Assembly (NCBI RefSeq): GCF_022557175.1
Contig: NZ_CP092915.1
Location: forward strand, 4,402,001-4,466,000
Source: Mycolicibacterium sp. YH-1
Lineage (GTDB): Bacteria > Actinomycetota > Actinomycetes > Mycobacteriales > Mycobacteriaceae
Direction of reading: 5' to 3'
DNA: 64,000 nucleotides
This document shows positions 25,984 to 34,578 of this stretch, piece after piece. Position numbers and translations under genes: made by a program. The notes under the pieces were generated by a model that was not told the DNA's origin, searched no databases, and saw nothing but the letters and a program-made list of their open reading frames with translations. Positions within the stretch are counted from its first letter, which is position 1; the number at the start of each line of letters is the position of its first letter.

Positions 25984-27369
25984 ATGTCATCGGGTCCCGT
26001 CGCCACCGCCGTGCAGGCGCTGCGCGCCGCCCGCGACACAGTCGCGGCCCTCGACCTCGACGCCCTGACCCACCCGGAACTCCTCGAACTGCTCGATTAC
26101 CTCGAACACGACGCCCGCCGGGCACCAGTTGCCGAGTACCGCATCCTCAACCGACTCGCCACCGAGGCCAACCCCGTCGAACTCGGCGACACCACACTGC
26201 GAAAGCTGGTGGCCTTCCGGCTGCGGATCAGCGTCAACGAGGCCAGCAAGCGCATCGACACCGCCGCCGACCTCGCGCCGCGGCGCACCCTGACCGGCCA
26301 ACCCCTGCCACCCGTTTTGGAGAACACCGCCGCCGCTCAGGCCCGCGGCCAGATCAACACCGAACACATCGCGATCATCCGCAAGTTCTTCGCCGACCTA
26401 CCCGAGCACATCGACACCCAGACCCGCACCGACGCCGAGACCGACCTGGTGCGTGTGGCCGCCAAACAGAGCCCCGAGGGTCTGCGCAGTGCCACTGCTC
26501 TGCTGCTCGCGCTGCTACACCCCGACGGCGACTACACCGACGCCCAACGCGACCGCCGCCGCGGCATCTCGATCGGCAACCAGGGCGGTGACGGGCTGAG
26601 CCGTATCAGCGGACACCTCACCCCCGAACTGCGCGCCACTCTCGAACCGATCCTCGCCAAATGGGGCAAGCCCGGGATGTGCAACCCCAACGACCTCACA
26701 CCCACCATCGACGGCGAACCCACCGACGCCGCCATCGACAGCGATGACCGCACCCAATACCAACGCAACCACGACGCCCTACTCGCCATGGGCCGCAACC
26801 TGCTGTGCTCAGGACAGCTCGGTCAGCACCACGGGCTACCGACCACCATCATCGTCACCACCACCCTGCAACAGCTCGAATCCGGGACCGGGCACGCCAT
26901 CACCGCCGGCGGCACCCGACTACCCATGGCCGACGTCATCGCACAGGCATCCCACGCCTTCCACTACCTCGCGGTGTTCGACCAACACACCGAAGCGGCC
27001 CTCTACCTCGGGCGCACCCGACGCTGCGCCACCGGCGCACAACGCATCGTGCTCTACGCAAAAGACCGTGGCTGCACCCGACCCGGCTGCACAGCCTCGG
27101 GCTACACATGCCAAGCCCACCACGCCGTCGCGGACTGGAAGAACGGCGGCCAGACCAACATCGACGACCTCACCCTGGCCTGCGGACCCGACAACCGCCT
27201 CATCGAACAAACCGAGTGGACCACCCGAAAACGCAAAGACGGCCGCACCGAATGGATCCCACCACCACACCTCGACACCGGCCAAACCAGAGTCAACGAC
27301 CTGCACCACCCCGAACGCATGCTGCGACAACCCCAGGAAACCCCCGACCAAGACGACGACCCCGTCTAG
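25984..27369 (+). CDS. DUF222 / HNH endonuclease protein (13E12 repeat family)
   Basis: 461-residue member of the mycobacterial 13E12 family: an N-terminal helical DUF222 region (about 20-330) and a C-terminal HNH nuclease with CTRPGCTASGYTCQAHHAVADW followed by TNIDDLTLACGPDN. The cysteines and the HH pair needed for metal binding are intact. These genes are multicopy and scattered in actinobacterial genomes and behave like mobile or repeat-associated elements; their function is unsettled. It sits alone between xerC and viuB, in a gap where the backbone has extra genes. Confidence 0.85.
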   Translation: MSSGPVATAVQALRAARDTVAALDLDALTHPELLELLDYLEHDARRAPVAEYRILNRLATEANPVELGDTTLRKLVAFRLRISVNEASKRIDTAADLAPRRTLTGQPLPPVLENTAAAQARGQINTEHIAIIRKFFADLPEHIDTQTRTDAETDLVRVAAKQSPEGLRSATALLLALLHPDGDYTDAQRDRRRGISIGNQGGDGLSRISGHLTPELRATLEPILAKWGKPGMCNPNDLTPTIDGEPTDAAIDSDDRTQYQRNHDALLAMGRNLLCSGQLGQHHGLPTTIIVTTTLQQLESGTGHAITAGGTRLPMADVIAQASHAFHYLAVFDQHTEAALYLGRTRRCATGAQRIVLYAKDRGCTRPGCTASGYTCQAHHAVADWKNGGQTNIDDLTLACGPDNRLIEQTEWTTRKRKDGRTEWIPPPHLDTGQTRVNDLHHPERMLRQPQETPDQDDDPV

Positions 27370-27398
27370 CCGGTCGAATGTCGTTGTGTCGGTGCGCC

Positions 27399-27785
27399 CT
27401 AAGCATCGTCGCCGGGTGCTGATACCTCGACCAGAATGTTGCCGGGTGCCAGGCAATAGAACAGATAGCGCCCGCGCATCTTCCTCGGCGGGTCAATCTG
27501 CTGCTCCTCGCCAGCCTGCAGACCGAGAAACACGGTATCGACGTCCTTCGTCGACGGCAGCCGAAACCCAATGTGGTAGGTGGTCGCCCCTAAGCCGACC
27601 TGATCCGCACCGCCCAGTTTGGGAATGGGCTGGCTGATCACCATCTCAAGGCCGGCATCGTCATAGAGCACAGCGAGTCGGTCGGCTCCACGCGTCACCT
27701 GATGGCGGAAACCGAAGTGCCGCTCGAAGAATGTGCGTGTCGCAGTGACATCGGGAACATAGAGGTCGAGATGGTTGAGAATCAT
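27399..27785 (-). CDS. VOC-family (glyoxalase/bleomycin-resistance fold) protein
   Basis: 128-residue VOC protein: MILNHLDLYVPDV, TRTFFERHFGF, GATTYHIGFRL and a C-terminal YLFYCLAPGNILVEVS with a Glu ligand. The N-terminal His is the usual first metal ligand. The function is unassigned. It is convergent with the HNH gene and has a strong 40-bp dyad 55 bp upstream of its start, which suggests its own regulator. Confidence 0.72.
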   Translation of the reverse strand: MILNHLDLYVPDVTATRTFFERHFGFRHQVTRGADRLAVLYDDAGLEMVISQPIPKLGGADQVGLGATTYHIGFRLPSTKDVDTVFLGLQAGEEQQIDPPRKMRGRYLFYCLAPGNILVEVSAPGDDA

Positions 27786-27839
27786 GGTGTCGCTCCAAGG
27801 AATCGGTGATCACCATGGAGCGCGGACTCCGTATCCGCG

Positions 27840-27879
27840 CGACACGTGACCCCTAGCAGGCGCGCTAGGAAACGTGTCG
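27840..27879. promoter_or_regulatory. Nested 40-bp inverted repeat
   Basis: Outer arms CGACACGT (27840-27847) and ACGTGTCG (27872-27879) are perfect, and inner arms CCTAGC (27852-27857) and GCTAGG (27864-27869) are perfect, with 4-, 6- and 2-base gaps between. It lies in the promoter region of the VOC gene (start 27785) and 120 bp beyond the 3' end of the lactate-oxidase gene. It could be a repressor operator, or a terminator hairpin for the oxidase gene. Confidence 0.55.
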
Positions 27880-27999
27880 TGGGTTCTCGCGTCTGCTGCG
27901 GAACAGAGCTTCCGGAGGGAAGTGGCCGGGCTTACCTGTTCAACCGACCGTGCCTTTTTCGACTCGGTAACGGTAAGTGATCAATCCCCAGCCGGTCAA

Positions 28000-29160
28000 C
28001 TAGGTGACGGGCCGCAACACATCCGGGGTCAGGTCGGCGAGCGAGCGGTAGCCGTCGATGCCCATGATGAGGTCCGCCTCCGCCAGGAGTGACCTCAGCA
28101 CGTGCACCACTCCGTCGGTGCCACCCAAGGCCATGCCATACGCGTAGGGCCGCCCGATGCCCACGGCCGTCGCACCGAGGGCCAGCGCCTTGACGATGTC
28201 AGCGCCGTTTCGGATACCCGAGTCGAACAGCACCGGCACACCGTTGGCGGCCTCAACAACACCGGGCAGGCAGTCAATCGCGGGCAGTCCCCCATTGGCC
28301 TGTCTGCCACCGTGATTGGAGCAATAGATGCCATCGACGCCACCGTCGATGGCGCGGCGTGCGTCATCCGGATGACAGATGCCCTTCACCAGCAGAGGCA
28401 ATGTGGTCAGGGATCGCAACCACGGCAAGTCGTCCCAGGACAGTGAATTACCGAACCACGACACCCACTGCAGCACCGTGGCTTGCGGGTTCTCCTCCGG
28501 TGACTGCGCCAGCGCAGCGCGAAAGACCGGATCGCTGGTGTAGTTCGACAGGCATTTGCCGCGGAGCTGCGGGAAGTTCGACGTCGACAGATCGCGTGGC
28601 CGCCAACCCGGGACCCATGTGTCGAGCGTGACGACGATGCCCTTGTACCCGGCGGCCTCTGCACGTGACACCAGGCTCGCCGCCATGTCGCGGTCCGTGG
28701 GCGTGTAGAGCTGGAAGAACCCAGGGGTGTCACCGAATTCGGCGGCGATGTCCTCGAGTGGATCCTCGGTCAGTGTTGACACCACCATCGGCACACCCGT
28801 GCGCGCCGCCGCACGTGCCGCCGCCAGGTCGCCGTGGCCATCCTGAGCGCACAGCCCGATCACGCCGATCGGCGCCATGAACACCGGTGAGGGCAACGTG
28901 AGGCCGAACAAGTCCACGGAGAGGTCGCGCTCCTTGGCCCCGACGAACATACGGGGCATCACCCCCCAGCGTTCGAACGCGGTGACGTTGACGCGCTGTG
29001 TGCGCTCGTCCCCCGCGCCGCCTGCGACATACGACCACAGCGATGGCGACATCGCCGACTGCGCCCTGGCCTCCAGATCCTCGAACGACATCGGCAGTGA
29101 GGGCACGATGCCGGACAGGCCCTGGAGGTAGATCTCTAACTGATAGTCACCGAACGCCAT
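28000..29160 (-). CDS. Lactate 2-monooxygenase-like FMN enzyme
   Basis: 386-residue alpha-hydroxy-acid oxidase family protein closely resembling the known M. smegmatis lactate 2-monooxygenase: [49 protein letters not shown], active-site [14 protein letters not shown] with the catalytic His, then [17 protein letters not shown]. It should oxidise L-lactate or a related 2-hydroxy acid with O2. The family uses FMN. It lies between the VOC gene and viuB, and is absent from the M. tuberculosis order here. Confidence 0.85.
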   Translation of the reverse strand: MAFGDYQLEIYLQGLSGIVPSLPMSFEDLEARAQSAMSPSLWSYVAGGAGDERTQRVNVTAFERWGVMPRMFVGAKERDLSVDLFGLTLPSPVFMAPIGVIGLCAQDGHGDLAAARAAARTGVPMVVSTLTEDPLEDIAAEFGDTPGFFQLYTPTDRDMAASLVSRAEAAGYKGIVVTLDTWVPGWRPRDLSTSNFPQLRGKCLSNYTSDPVFRAALAQSPEENPQATVLQWVSWFGNSLSWDDLPWLRSLTTLPLLVKGICHPDDARRAIDGGVDGIYCSNHGGRQANGGLPAIDCLPGVVEAANGVPVLFDSGIRNGADIVKALALGATAVGIGRPYAYGMALGGTDGVVHVLRSLLAEADLIMGIDGYRSLADLTPDVLRPVT

Positions 29161-29183
29161 GACCTAAGGGTGCCAGCTGATGG

Positions 29184-30035
29184 TCAGCCGTCGGTGCCGG
29201 ATTCCGCTTTCGCCAGTTCGGCCTTCCACTGGCGGAACGTCTCCTCGGTGCGGCCACGACGCCAGTAGCCCGAGATCGACGCCGACTTCGCATCAACGCC
29301 ACGCTCCTTGCGGATGTAGTGCCGCAGGTTGTGCATGACGGCCTGCGCCTCGCCGTGGATGAACACACTCACCCGGCCCGGCAGCCACGAGGCCTCCGTG
29401 ACCGCGGCGACGAGCGGCGCGTTATCGCCCGCGCTGTCATCGGACACCAGGTCGGCACGACCGCCTCGGTAGATCCAGCGCACCTCGACACCATCGGGCG
29501 CTGCCAACGGCACCTCGTCGTCAGGGCCGCTCACCTCGATGAACGCCTGTCCAACGGCATTGCGTGGCAACGCTTCCAGCGCCGCACTCAGCGCGGGCAA
29601 TCCCGCCTCGTCACCGGCCAAGAGGTACCAGTCGGCTTCCGGATCCGGTGCGTAGGCGCCGCTGGGGCCCATCAGGTATGCGGGTTGGCCGGGTTTCGCT
29701 GAGGCCGCCCACGGACCGGCGACACCCTGCTCGCCGTGGACGACGAAGTCGATCGCGATCTCGCGCTTGTCGGCGTCGGCCCTGCGGACGGTGTAGGTCC
29801 GCACGACGGGCCGGCGCTCCTCGGGCAGTTCGTTAAAGCTGTCCAGCGTGAGTGGCGTGGGCAGCTCGCTGACGTCGACACCGTCGCGCACGATCACCAA
29901 TTTCACGTAGGAATCGGTGAACTCACTGGGTACGAAGGTGTCGAAGCCGTCACCACCCAGCACCAGCCGGATCATGTGCGGGGTCAGCTGCTCGCTGCGG
30001 ATCACTTCGAATGTATGAATCGGTCGTCCAGCCAC
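29184..30035 (-). CDS. viuB: Siderophore-interacting FAD-binding protein (ViuB family)
   Basis: 283-residue SIP/ViuB protein: an N-terminal FAD-binding barrel with RTYTVRRADADKREIAIDFVVHG (the RxYTxR flavin motif), then the GPSGAYAPDPEADWYLLAGDEAGLPALSAALE nucleotide-binding region. The family releases iron from ferric siderophores by reduction in the cytoplasm. Its position after dprA matches Rv2895c. Only 38 bp separate it from dprA, and I see no iron box there, so it is probably transcribed with the yraN-comM-dprA genes rather than from an IdeR promoter. Confidence 0.88.
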   Translation of the reverse strand: MAGRPIHTFEVIRSEQLTPHMIRLVLGGDGFDTFVPSEFTDSYVKLVIVRDGVDVSELPTPLTLDSFNELPEERRPVVRTYTVRRADADKREIAIDFVVHGEQGVAGPWAASAKPGQPAYLMGPSGAYAPDPEADWYLLAGDEAGLPALSAALEALPRNAVGQAFIEVSGPDDEVPLAAPDGVEVRWIYRGGRADLVSDDSAGDNAPLVAAVTEASWLPGRVSVFIHGEAQAVMHNLRHYIRKERGVDAKSASISGYWRRGRTEETFRQWKAELAKAESGTDG

Positions 30036-30073
30036 GCCTTGGACTATACGAGCGGCCCACCAGACGTGGCGGT

Positions 30074-31198
30074 CTACCGTGGCGCGATCTTCCAGCTGCC
30101 CTCCTGCCGGATCACCAGACCCGCCAGCTCCAGCACCGTCAACGGGCCGAACAGCTGCTGAGCCGGGATGCCCGATGCCACGGCGATCTGGTCGGCGGTT
30201 CGCGCGCCACGGGAGGGAAGCGCCTCGTACACCCTCCGCTCGACATCGTCCAGATCGTCCAGCGGGGTGGCAGGACGATCGAGTTCCGGCGCGAGCTCAC
30301 CGATGCTGCCGACCAGTTCGACGACCTCCGCGGCTCGGGTGACAAGCTGCGCGCCGCCACGCAGCAGCACATGACAACCCGCCGAGGCCGATGACGTGAC
30401 CGGCCCCGGTACCGCGCACACCGGTCGGCCTATCGAGGCGGCCCACGCCGCGGTGTTGGCCGCACCGCTGCGCAGACCGGCTTCGACCACCACCGTCGCC
30501 CCGGACAGCGCGGCGACCAGGCGGTTGCGAGTGAGGAACCGGTATCGCGCAGGCCGAACTCCCGGCGGGTACTCGCTGACCACCGCGCCCTGCTCGGCCA
30601 CGCGTCGCAGCAGTGCAGTGTGGCCCGCGGGGTAGGGCACGTCGATACCGCCGGCCAGGACCGCGACAGTGCTGCCCTCGGCGGCCAGCGCCGCACGGTG
30701 CGCGACGCCGTCGATGCCGTAGGCGCCCCCGGAGACCACCGCGACATCGCGTTCGACGAGCCCGGTCGCGAGGTCTCCGGCGACGAATTCGCCGTAGGTG
30801 GTGGCAGCCCGTGTTCCGACGATCGAGCAGGCGCGTTCAGCGACGTCGCTGAGCCGCTCGGGCCCGTTCACCCACAACACCAGCGGTGGTTGGCTCTGCT
30901 GCTTCGGCCGACCCGGCGCACGGCGCAGACCTGCGAACGCCAGGAGCGGCCAGTCCTGACAGTCGGGTGTCAGCAGCCGGCCACCGAGCCGATCCAGAAC
31001 AGCCAGATCCTCAACAGCGCAGTCGATCTCACGACGCGCCTCGGTCAGCACCAACAGATCGGCGCCCACCGCACCACGTCGCACCCGCTCGGCCGCCTCT
31101 ACCGCACCCACCTCGGCGACAAACGACGCCAGTTGGGCGCACGGCGGTTCGGCGACTCGGGACAGGTAGGCCCACGCACGACACTCCTGTTCGTCCAT
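30074..31198 (-). CDS. dprA: DNA-processing protein DprA
   Basis: 374-residue DprA/Smf protein: Rossmann-like core with SIVGTRAATTYGEFVA, SGGAYGIDGVAHRAAL, VAVLAGGIDVPYPAGH and the GAAN/TAAWAASIGR stretch. A C-terminal winged helix (ARTADQIAVASGIPAQQLFGPLTVLELAGLV) follows. DprA loads RecA on incoming single-stranded DNA in transformable species; its role in mycobacteria is unproven. The ATG at 31198 shares one base with the comM stop (TGATG), which fixes the start. Confidence 0.92.
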   Translation of the reverse strand: MDEQECRAWAYLSRVAEPPCAQLASFVAEVGAVEAAERVRRGAVGADLLVLTEARREIDCAVEDLAVLDRLGGRLLTPDCQDWPLLAFAGLRRAPGRPKQQSQPPLVLWVNGPERLSDVAERACSIVGTRAATTYGEFVAGDLATGLVERDVAVVSGGAYGIDGVAHRAALAAEGSTVAVLAGGIDVPYPAGHTALLRRVAEQGAVVSEYPPGVRPARYRFLTRNRLVAALSGATVVVEAGLRSGAANTAAWAASIGRPVCAVPGPVTSSASAGCHVLLRGGAQLVTRAAEVVELVGSIGELAPELDRPATPLDDLDDVERRVYEALPSRGARTADQIAVASGIPAQQLFGPLTVLELAGLVIRQEGSWKIAPR

Positions 31199-32703
31199 CA
31201 GGCACCTGCCCCACGGAAACTCAACGCGGCGGTGACCTCGCCCAGGCCCGGTGAGGTCCGCCCGGCGAGGTCCGACAGCGTCCACGCGACGCGCAACGTC
31301 CGGTCCACGCCGCGAATGCTCAACGATCCACGATCAAGGGCGGTCCGCAACGGCTGCATCGCCGCGGGCGCGGGGCGAAACCGTCTCCGCAGCAGGGAAC
31401 CACTGACCTCAGCGTTGGTTCGGATGCCATGCGGAGCCCAGCGCGCGGCCGCGGCGTCTCGGGCGGCCGCGACACGGTCACGCACCGCGGCCGTGGCCTC
31501 CCCCTCGCCTGCGGCGAAGGCACTGGATCGAATCGGATGCAACTGCACACGCAGGTCGACGCGGTCGAGCAGCGGACCCGATAACTTGCCCAGATAGCGA
31601 CGCTTGACCAGGCCCGTACACATGCAGTCCCGCGGATCAGGGGGTGCGCACGGACAGGGGTTGGCCGCCAGGATCAGCTGGAAGCGCGCCGGATACCTGG
31701 CCACGCCGTCACGCCGCGCCAACCGGATCTCCCCGTCCTCCAACGGTGTTCGCAATGCCTCAAGCACGCTGACACCGATCTCGGCGCACTCGTCGAGGAA
31801 CAGGACACCCCGGTGGGCGCGGCTGACCGCACCCGGTCGAGCGAGCCCCGAACCGCCGCCGACCATCGCAGCGACCGTCGAGGTGTGGTGCGGGGCGACG
31901 AACGGCGGCTGGGTGATCAGCGGCGCGCTACCCGACAGCAGGCCGGCCACCGAGTGAATGGCCGTCACCTCCAGGGACTCGTCGTGCGTCAGCGGCGGCA
32001 GGAGACCCGGAAGCCGTTGTGCCAGCATCGTCTTGCCGATACCCGGCGGTCCGGTCAGCATCAGGTGGTGCGCGCCCGCCGCAGCGACCTCGACGGCGTA
32101 GCGGGCATGGGCCTGCCCCACGACGTCGGAGAGATCGGCAGCGACGCCCAGCGCGGTCGGCGGCGCGGCGCTCGGCTCGTCGAGTGTGCCCTTGCCCTCG
32201 ACCCAGGCCTGCAGCTGCCCGAGCGTGCCTGCGCCGAGAACATCGATGCCATCGACCAGGCTGGCCTCGGCGAGGTTGGCGCGCGGCACCACCACCGTCG
32301 GGATGCCCTCGCGTTTGGCCGCAAGCACCGCGGGCAGCACGCCATTGACCGGACGAACTCGTCCATCGAGCGCCAATTCCCCCAGTAGCACCGTCTTCTC
32401 CAACCGCGACCACGACTTCTTGCGATCCGCGGACAGCACGGCCAGCGCCAGTGCGACGTCGTAGACCGATCCGACCTTGCGCAGCGTGGCCGGTGACAAC
32501 GCCAGCGTGAGGCGTGCCATCGGCCACGTGTTCCCGCAGTTGGTGACGGCGGCACGCACCCGGTCCCGCGACTCCTGCAGCGCGGTGTCGGGCAGTCCCA
32601 CCAAGTGCACCCCGGGCAATCCCGAGGTGATGTCGGCCTCGATCTCGACGAGGTGGCCCTCCAGCCCACACACCGCCACCGCGAACGCCCGACCCAGCGC
32701 CAT
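31198..32703 (-). CDS. comM: ComM/YifB-type AAA+ ATPase
   Basis: 501-residue Mg-chelatase-like ATPase: an N-terminal Lon-like region with LVEIEADITSGLPGVHLVGLP, Walker A GPPGIGKTML, a Walker B region with LFLDECAEI, and a C-terminal domain starting RARWTL-like (RVAWTLSDLAGRTSP). ComM is a branch-migration helicase for transformation in other bacteria. The ATG at 32703 overlaps the yraN stop by one base; a GTG one codon earlier is also possible. It is the middle gene of the conserved yraN-comM-dprA operon. Confidence 0.92.
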   Translation of the reverse strand: MALGRAFAVAVCGLEGHLVEIEADITSGLPGVHLVGLPDTALQESRDRVRAAVTNCGNTWPMARLTLALSPATLRKVGSVYDVALALAVLSADRKKSWSRLEKTVLLGELALDGRVRPVNGVLPAVLAAKREGIPTVVVPRANLAEASLVDGIDVLGAGTLGQLQAWVEGKGTLDEPSAAPPTALGVAADLSDVVGQAHARYAVEVAAAGAHHLMLTGPPGIGKTMLAQRLPGLLPPLTHDESLEVTAIHSVAGLLSGSAPLITQPPFVAPHHTSTVAAMVGGGSGLARPGAVSRAHRGVLFLDECAEIGVSVLEALRTPLEDGEIRLARRDGVARYPARFQLILAANPCPCAPPDPRDCMCTGLVKRRYLGKLSGPLLDRVDLRVQLHPIRSSAFAAGEGEATAAVRDRVAAARDAAAARWAPHGIRTNAEVSGSLLRRRFRPAPAAMQPLRTALDRGSLSIRGVDRTLRVAWTLSDLAGRTSPGLGEVTAALSFRGAGA

Positions 32704-33089
32704 CACCCCACCCCCAGCACGTGCGATATCTCCGGGGCGCCCCCTGGGATGATCCGCACCCCAAGCACGTCAATCCGAATCTGGGACCAACTCCGCGTTT
32801 GGCCAGCGAGCCACAACCCGGCGAGCCTGCGCAGACGGCGCACCTTGTCGGGCGATACGGCCTGCGCGACGCCACCGAACTGATCGCTGGTGCGCGTCTT
32901 GACCTCAATGAACACCAGCGCGGCGGCCCCGGGGTCGAAGGCTATGACGTCGAGTTCGCCGTACCGGCACCGCCAATTGCGCGCGAGCACCCGCCAGCCC
33001 AGCGCACACAGGTGATCGACTACCAGTTGTTCACCGAGCGCCCCGATCTGGGCGCGGGTCCGTGATTGCGTCATGACGATCACAGTCAT
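32703..33089 (-). CDS. YraN-family (UPF0102) endonuclease-like protein
   Basis: 128-residue YraN/UPF0102 protein: GALGEQLVVDHLCALGWRVLARNWRCRYGELDVIA and FIEVKTRTSDQFGG, the GELD...EVK core of the PD-(D/E)XK-like fold. The biochemical role is unresolved; it may be a Holliday-junction-type nuclease. It is the first gene of the comM-dprA operon and matches Rv2898c. The ATG at 33089 is chosen by similarity to the mycobacterial N-terminus; ATG 33074 is an alternative. Confidence 0.87.
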   Translation of the reverse strand: MTVIVMTQSRTRAQIGALGEQLVVDHLCALGWRVLARNWRCRYGELDVIAFDPGAAALVFIEVKTRTSDQFGGVAQAVSPDKVRRLRRLAGLWLAGQTRSWSQIRIDVLGVRIIPGGAPEISHVLGVG

Positions 33090-33162
33090 CGTCGAGCCCG
33101 ACAGAACAGGCGTCCGCGCTAGCGGTTATCCCCAGACGCGACTTCATCCACAGATGGGCCCC

Positions 33163-33407
33163 CTACGCCATACCCTGTCGTTCCGCGGCATCGTGTGGCG
33201 AGCGCCTGAGGATAGTGTTGGCCGGAATCCAGAACGCTCCGCCTGACCGCGCGGTCAGCCACCAACGTGGCGCGTCTTCTCGATGATGAGCGAGGACATT
33301 CCGAGTTCGCTGGCCGCGAGCGCGGCCGCCATCCCAGTGCCCGATCCGATCACCCGTAGGTCGACGGACTCGTGCAGCTCGGTGTCTGCGGGGACCTGTG
33401 TCGTCAT
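33163..33407 (-). pseudogene. Remnant of a KstD-like FAD-dependent dehydrogenase
   Basis: A good ribosome-binding site (AGAAGG) and ATG begin a frame reading VDLRVIGSGTGMAAALAASE and SSLIIEKTRHVGG before a stop at about 33262-33264. Shifting frame by one base immediately restores LTARSGGAFWIPANTILRR, the next conserved block of 3-ketosteroid delta1-dehydrogenase/fumarate-reductase-like flavoproteins, then a stop at 33163. So the gene has a one-base deletion in the codon after GG and is also truncated: only about 80 of some 550 residues remain. A dead N-terminal fragment is the simplest reading. Confidence 0.75.
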
Positions 33408-33439
33408 CAGCCTTCTTCCACACGTGGACGGCGTTGACT

Positions 33440-34051
33440 CTATTGATCATTCGACTCAAGGACGAGGGGTCGCCCAGTGAGCGGAACACGTTCTGTCAAC
33501 CCGCGTTCACGTGCGACCTCGGCCAGCGAAACCCGAAGTCTCTGTCTGCCGCGATGCAGCCGTGACATCACTGTTCCGACCGGAGTGTCCATGATCTCGG
33601 CGATCTCCGCGTACCGCAGACCCTCGACGTCGGCGTAGTAGACCGCCATCCGAGAGGCCAGCGGCAATTGCTGTAGTGCCGCGACGATGCGTTCGTCGGG
33701 TAGCGCCTCCAGGGCCTGAACCTCCGCCGAACGCAGCCCGGGCAGCATGGGCTGCTGCGGCCTGAGCTGCCAGTCTGCAGGCTGGTCGGTAAGCCACTCC
33801 GCTGGTCGACGCTGCCGGCTACGGTGCCTGTTGATGTGGGTAGTAGTAAGGATGCGGTACAACCACGCCTTGAGATTTGTGCCCTGGGTGAAGGACCCAA
33901 ATCCCTTATAGGCGCGGAGCATTGCGTCCTGGAGTAGGTCCTCCGCGTCGGCACGGTTGCCGGTCATCCGCATCGCAGCGCGATAGAGCTGGTCGAGCAG
34001 TGGGATCACATCGCGGTCGAAACGATCTGACAGGTCAGTCGAGTTCGGCAT
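33440..34051 (-). CDS. ECF RNA polymerase sigma factor, SigH-like
   Basis: 203-residue group-4 sigma factor. Region 2 reads [36 protein letters not shown]...[12 protein letters not shown]; region 4 reads [56 protein letters not shown]. This is close to mycobacterial SigH. SigH normally has the zinc anti-sigma RshA just downstream, but here only a broken flavoprotein fragment follows. The ATG is preceded by GAAAGAAAGGG. It lies downstream of two copper-type operators and a broken small gene, so control by metal or thiol stress is a reasonable guess. Confidence 0.85.
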   Translation of the reverse strand: MPNSTDLSDRFDRDVIPLLDQLYRAAMRMTGNRADAEDLLQDAMLRAYKGFGSFTQGTNLKAWLYRILTTTHINRHRSRQRRPAEWLTDQPADWQLRPQQPMLPGLRSAEVQALEALPDERIVAALQQLPLASRMAVYYADVEGLRYAEIAEIMDTPVGTVMSRLHRGRQRLRVSLAEVARERGLTERVPLTGRPLVLESNDQ

Positions 34052-34196
34052 GACGGATCCCTTTCTTTCGCGACGCTGAGCCGTGGTGGGTCAACGGTGG
34101 TGAGAGGGGCCGGTGTGGACGTCATCGGCCGACTCCATGGCCTGCCGATGACGTCCCCTCCCGGGCTCACCCCATCGCTGGGGGTGGTGCGAGACC

Positions 34197-34430
34197 TCAG
34201 TGGTCGCATTGGCACTGCTTTGGCGCGCCCAGTTCCTCCCGCACCTCATCGGCGGTCGGCCGATCGGAATCGGGCCGCCAATCGAAGGGGAAGTGCTTGC
34301 TGGATGTGCCGTGATACCACCCCGAGGCCGGCTAGGTCGGTATCGCCAAAGTGTCCTTCGCGGACGTGCCACACGAGCGTGAAGAGGCAGTCACCGTGCG
34401 TCGGCGCCAGTCCGTCGTCGATGTCGTCAT
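34197..34430 (-). pseudogene. Possible frameshifted small gene upstream of the sigma factor
   Basis: An ATG at 34430 behind AGAGAGA opens a frame that stops after 32 codons. The adjacent frame reads GDCLFTLVWHVREGHFGDTDLAG with normal GC-rich third positions. The original frame then becomes coding-like again as GWYHGTSSKHFPFDWRPDSD... ending PKQCQCDH before the stop at 34197. Three coding-like pieces in two frames suggest a gene broken by two indels. The ending CQCDH could bind metal, which fits the two copper-type operators upstream. I do not recognise the family. The rest of 34052-34578 holds only those operators. Confidence 0.35.
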
Positions 34431-34451
34431 CTGTTCTCTCTCTTGGTCAAT

Positions 34452-34468
34452 ATACTCCCGGGGGGTAT
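34452..34468. promoter_or_regulatory. Copper-type (CsoR/RicR-like) operator, imperfect
   Basis: ATACTCCCGGGGGGTAT is a 17-bp palindrome with one mismatch (8-bp arms around a central G). It resembles the TACCC-N5-GGGTA sites bound by the copper sensors CsoR and RicR. It lies 22 bp upstream of the broken small gene and would cover its promoter. Confidence 0.5.
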
Positions 34469-34509
34469 CTTGCCGGACCCACGCTACAACGCCCGATCCC
34501 GGCGCGCAA

Positions 34510-34526
34510 GTACCCCCTGGGGGTAC
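34510..34526. promoter_or_regulatory. Copper-type (CsoR/RicR-like) operator, perfect
   Basis: GTACCCCCTGGGGGTAC is a perfect 17-bp palindrome and contains an exact TACCC-N5-GGGTA core, the motif known for RicR in M. tuberculosis. It lies 42 bp from the first copy, between the 3' end of the GNAT gene and the minus-strand small gene and sigma factor, so it can only serve that minus-strand unit. Confidence 0.6.
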
Positions 34527-34578
34527 ATGGCGGTCTAGACGTAGGAGAAGGCAAGGTACCCAAGGCCTGCCGCACACA

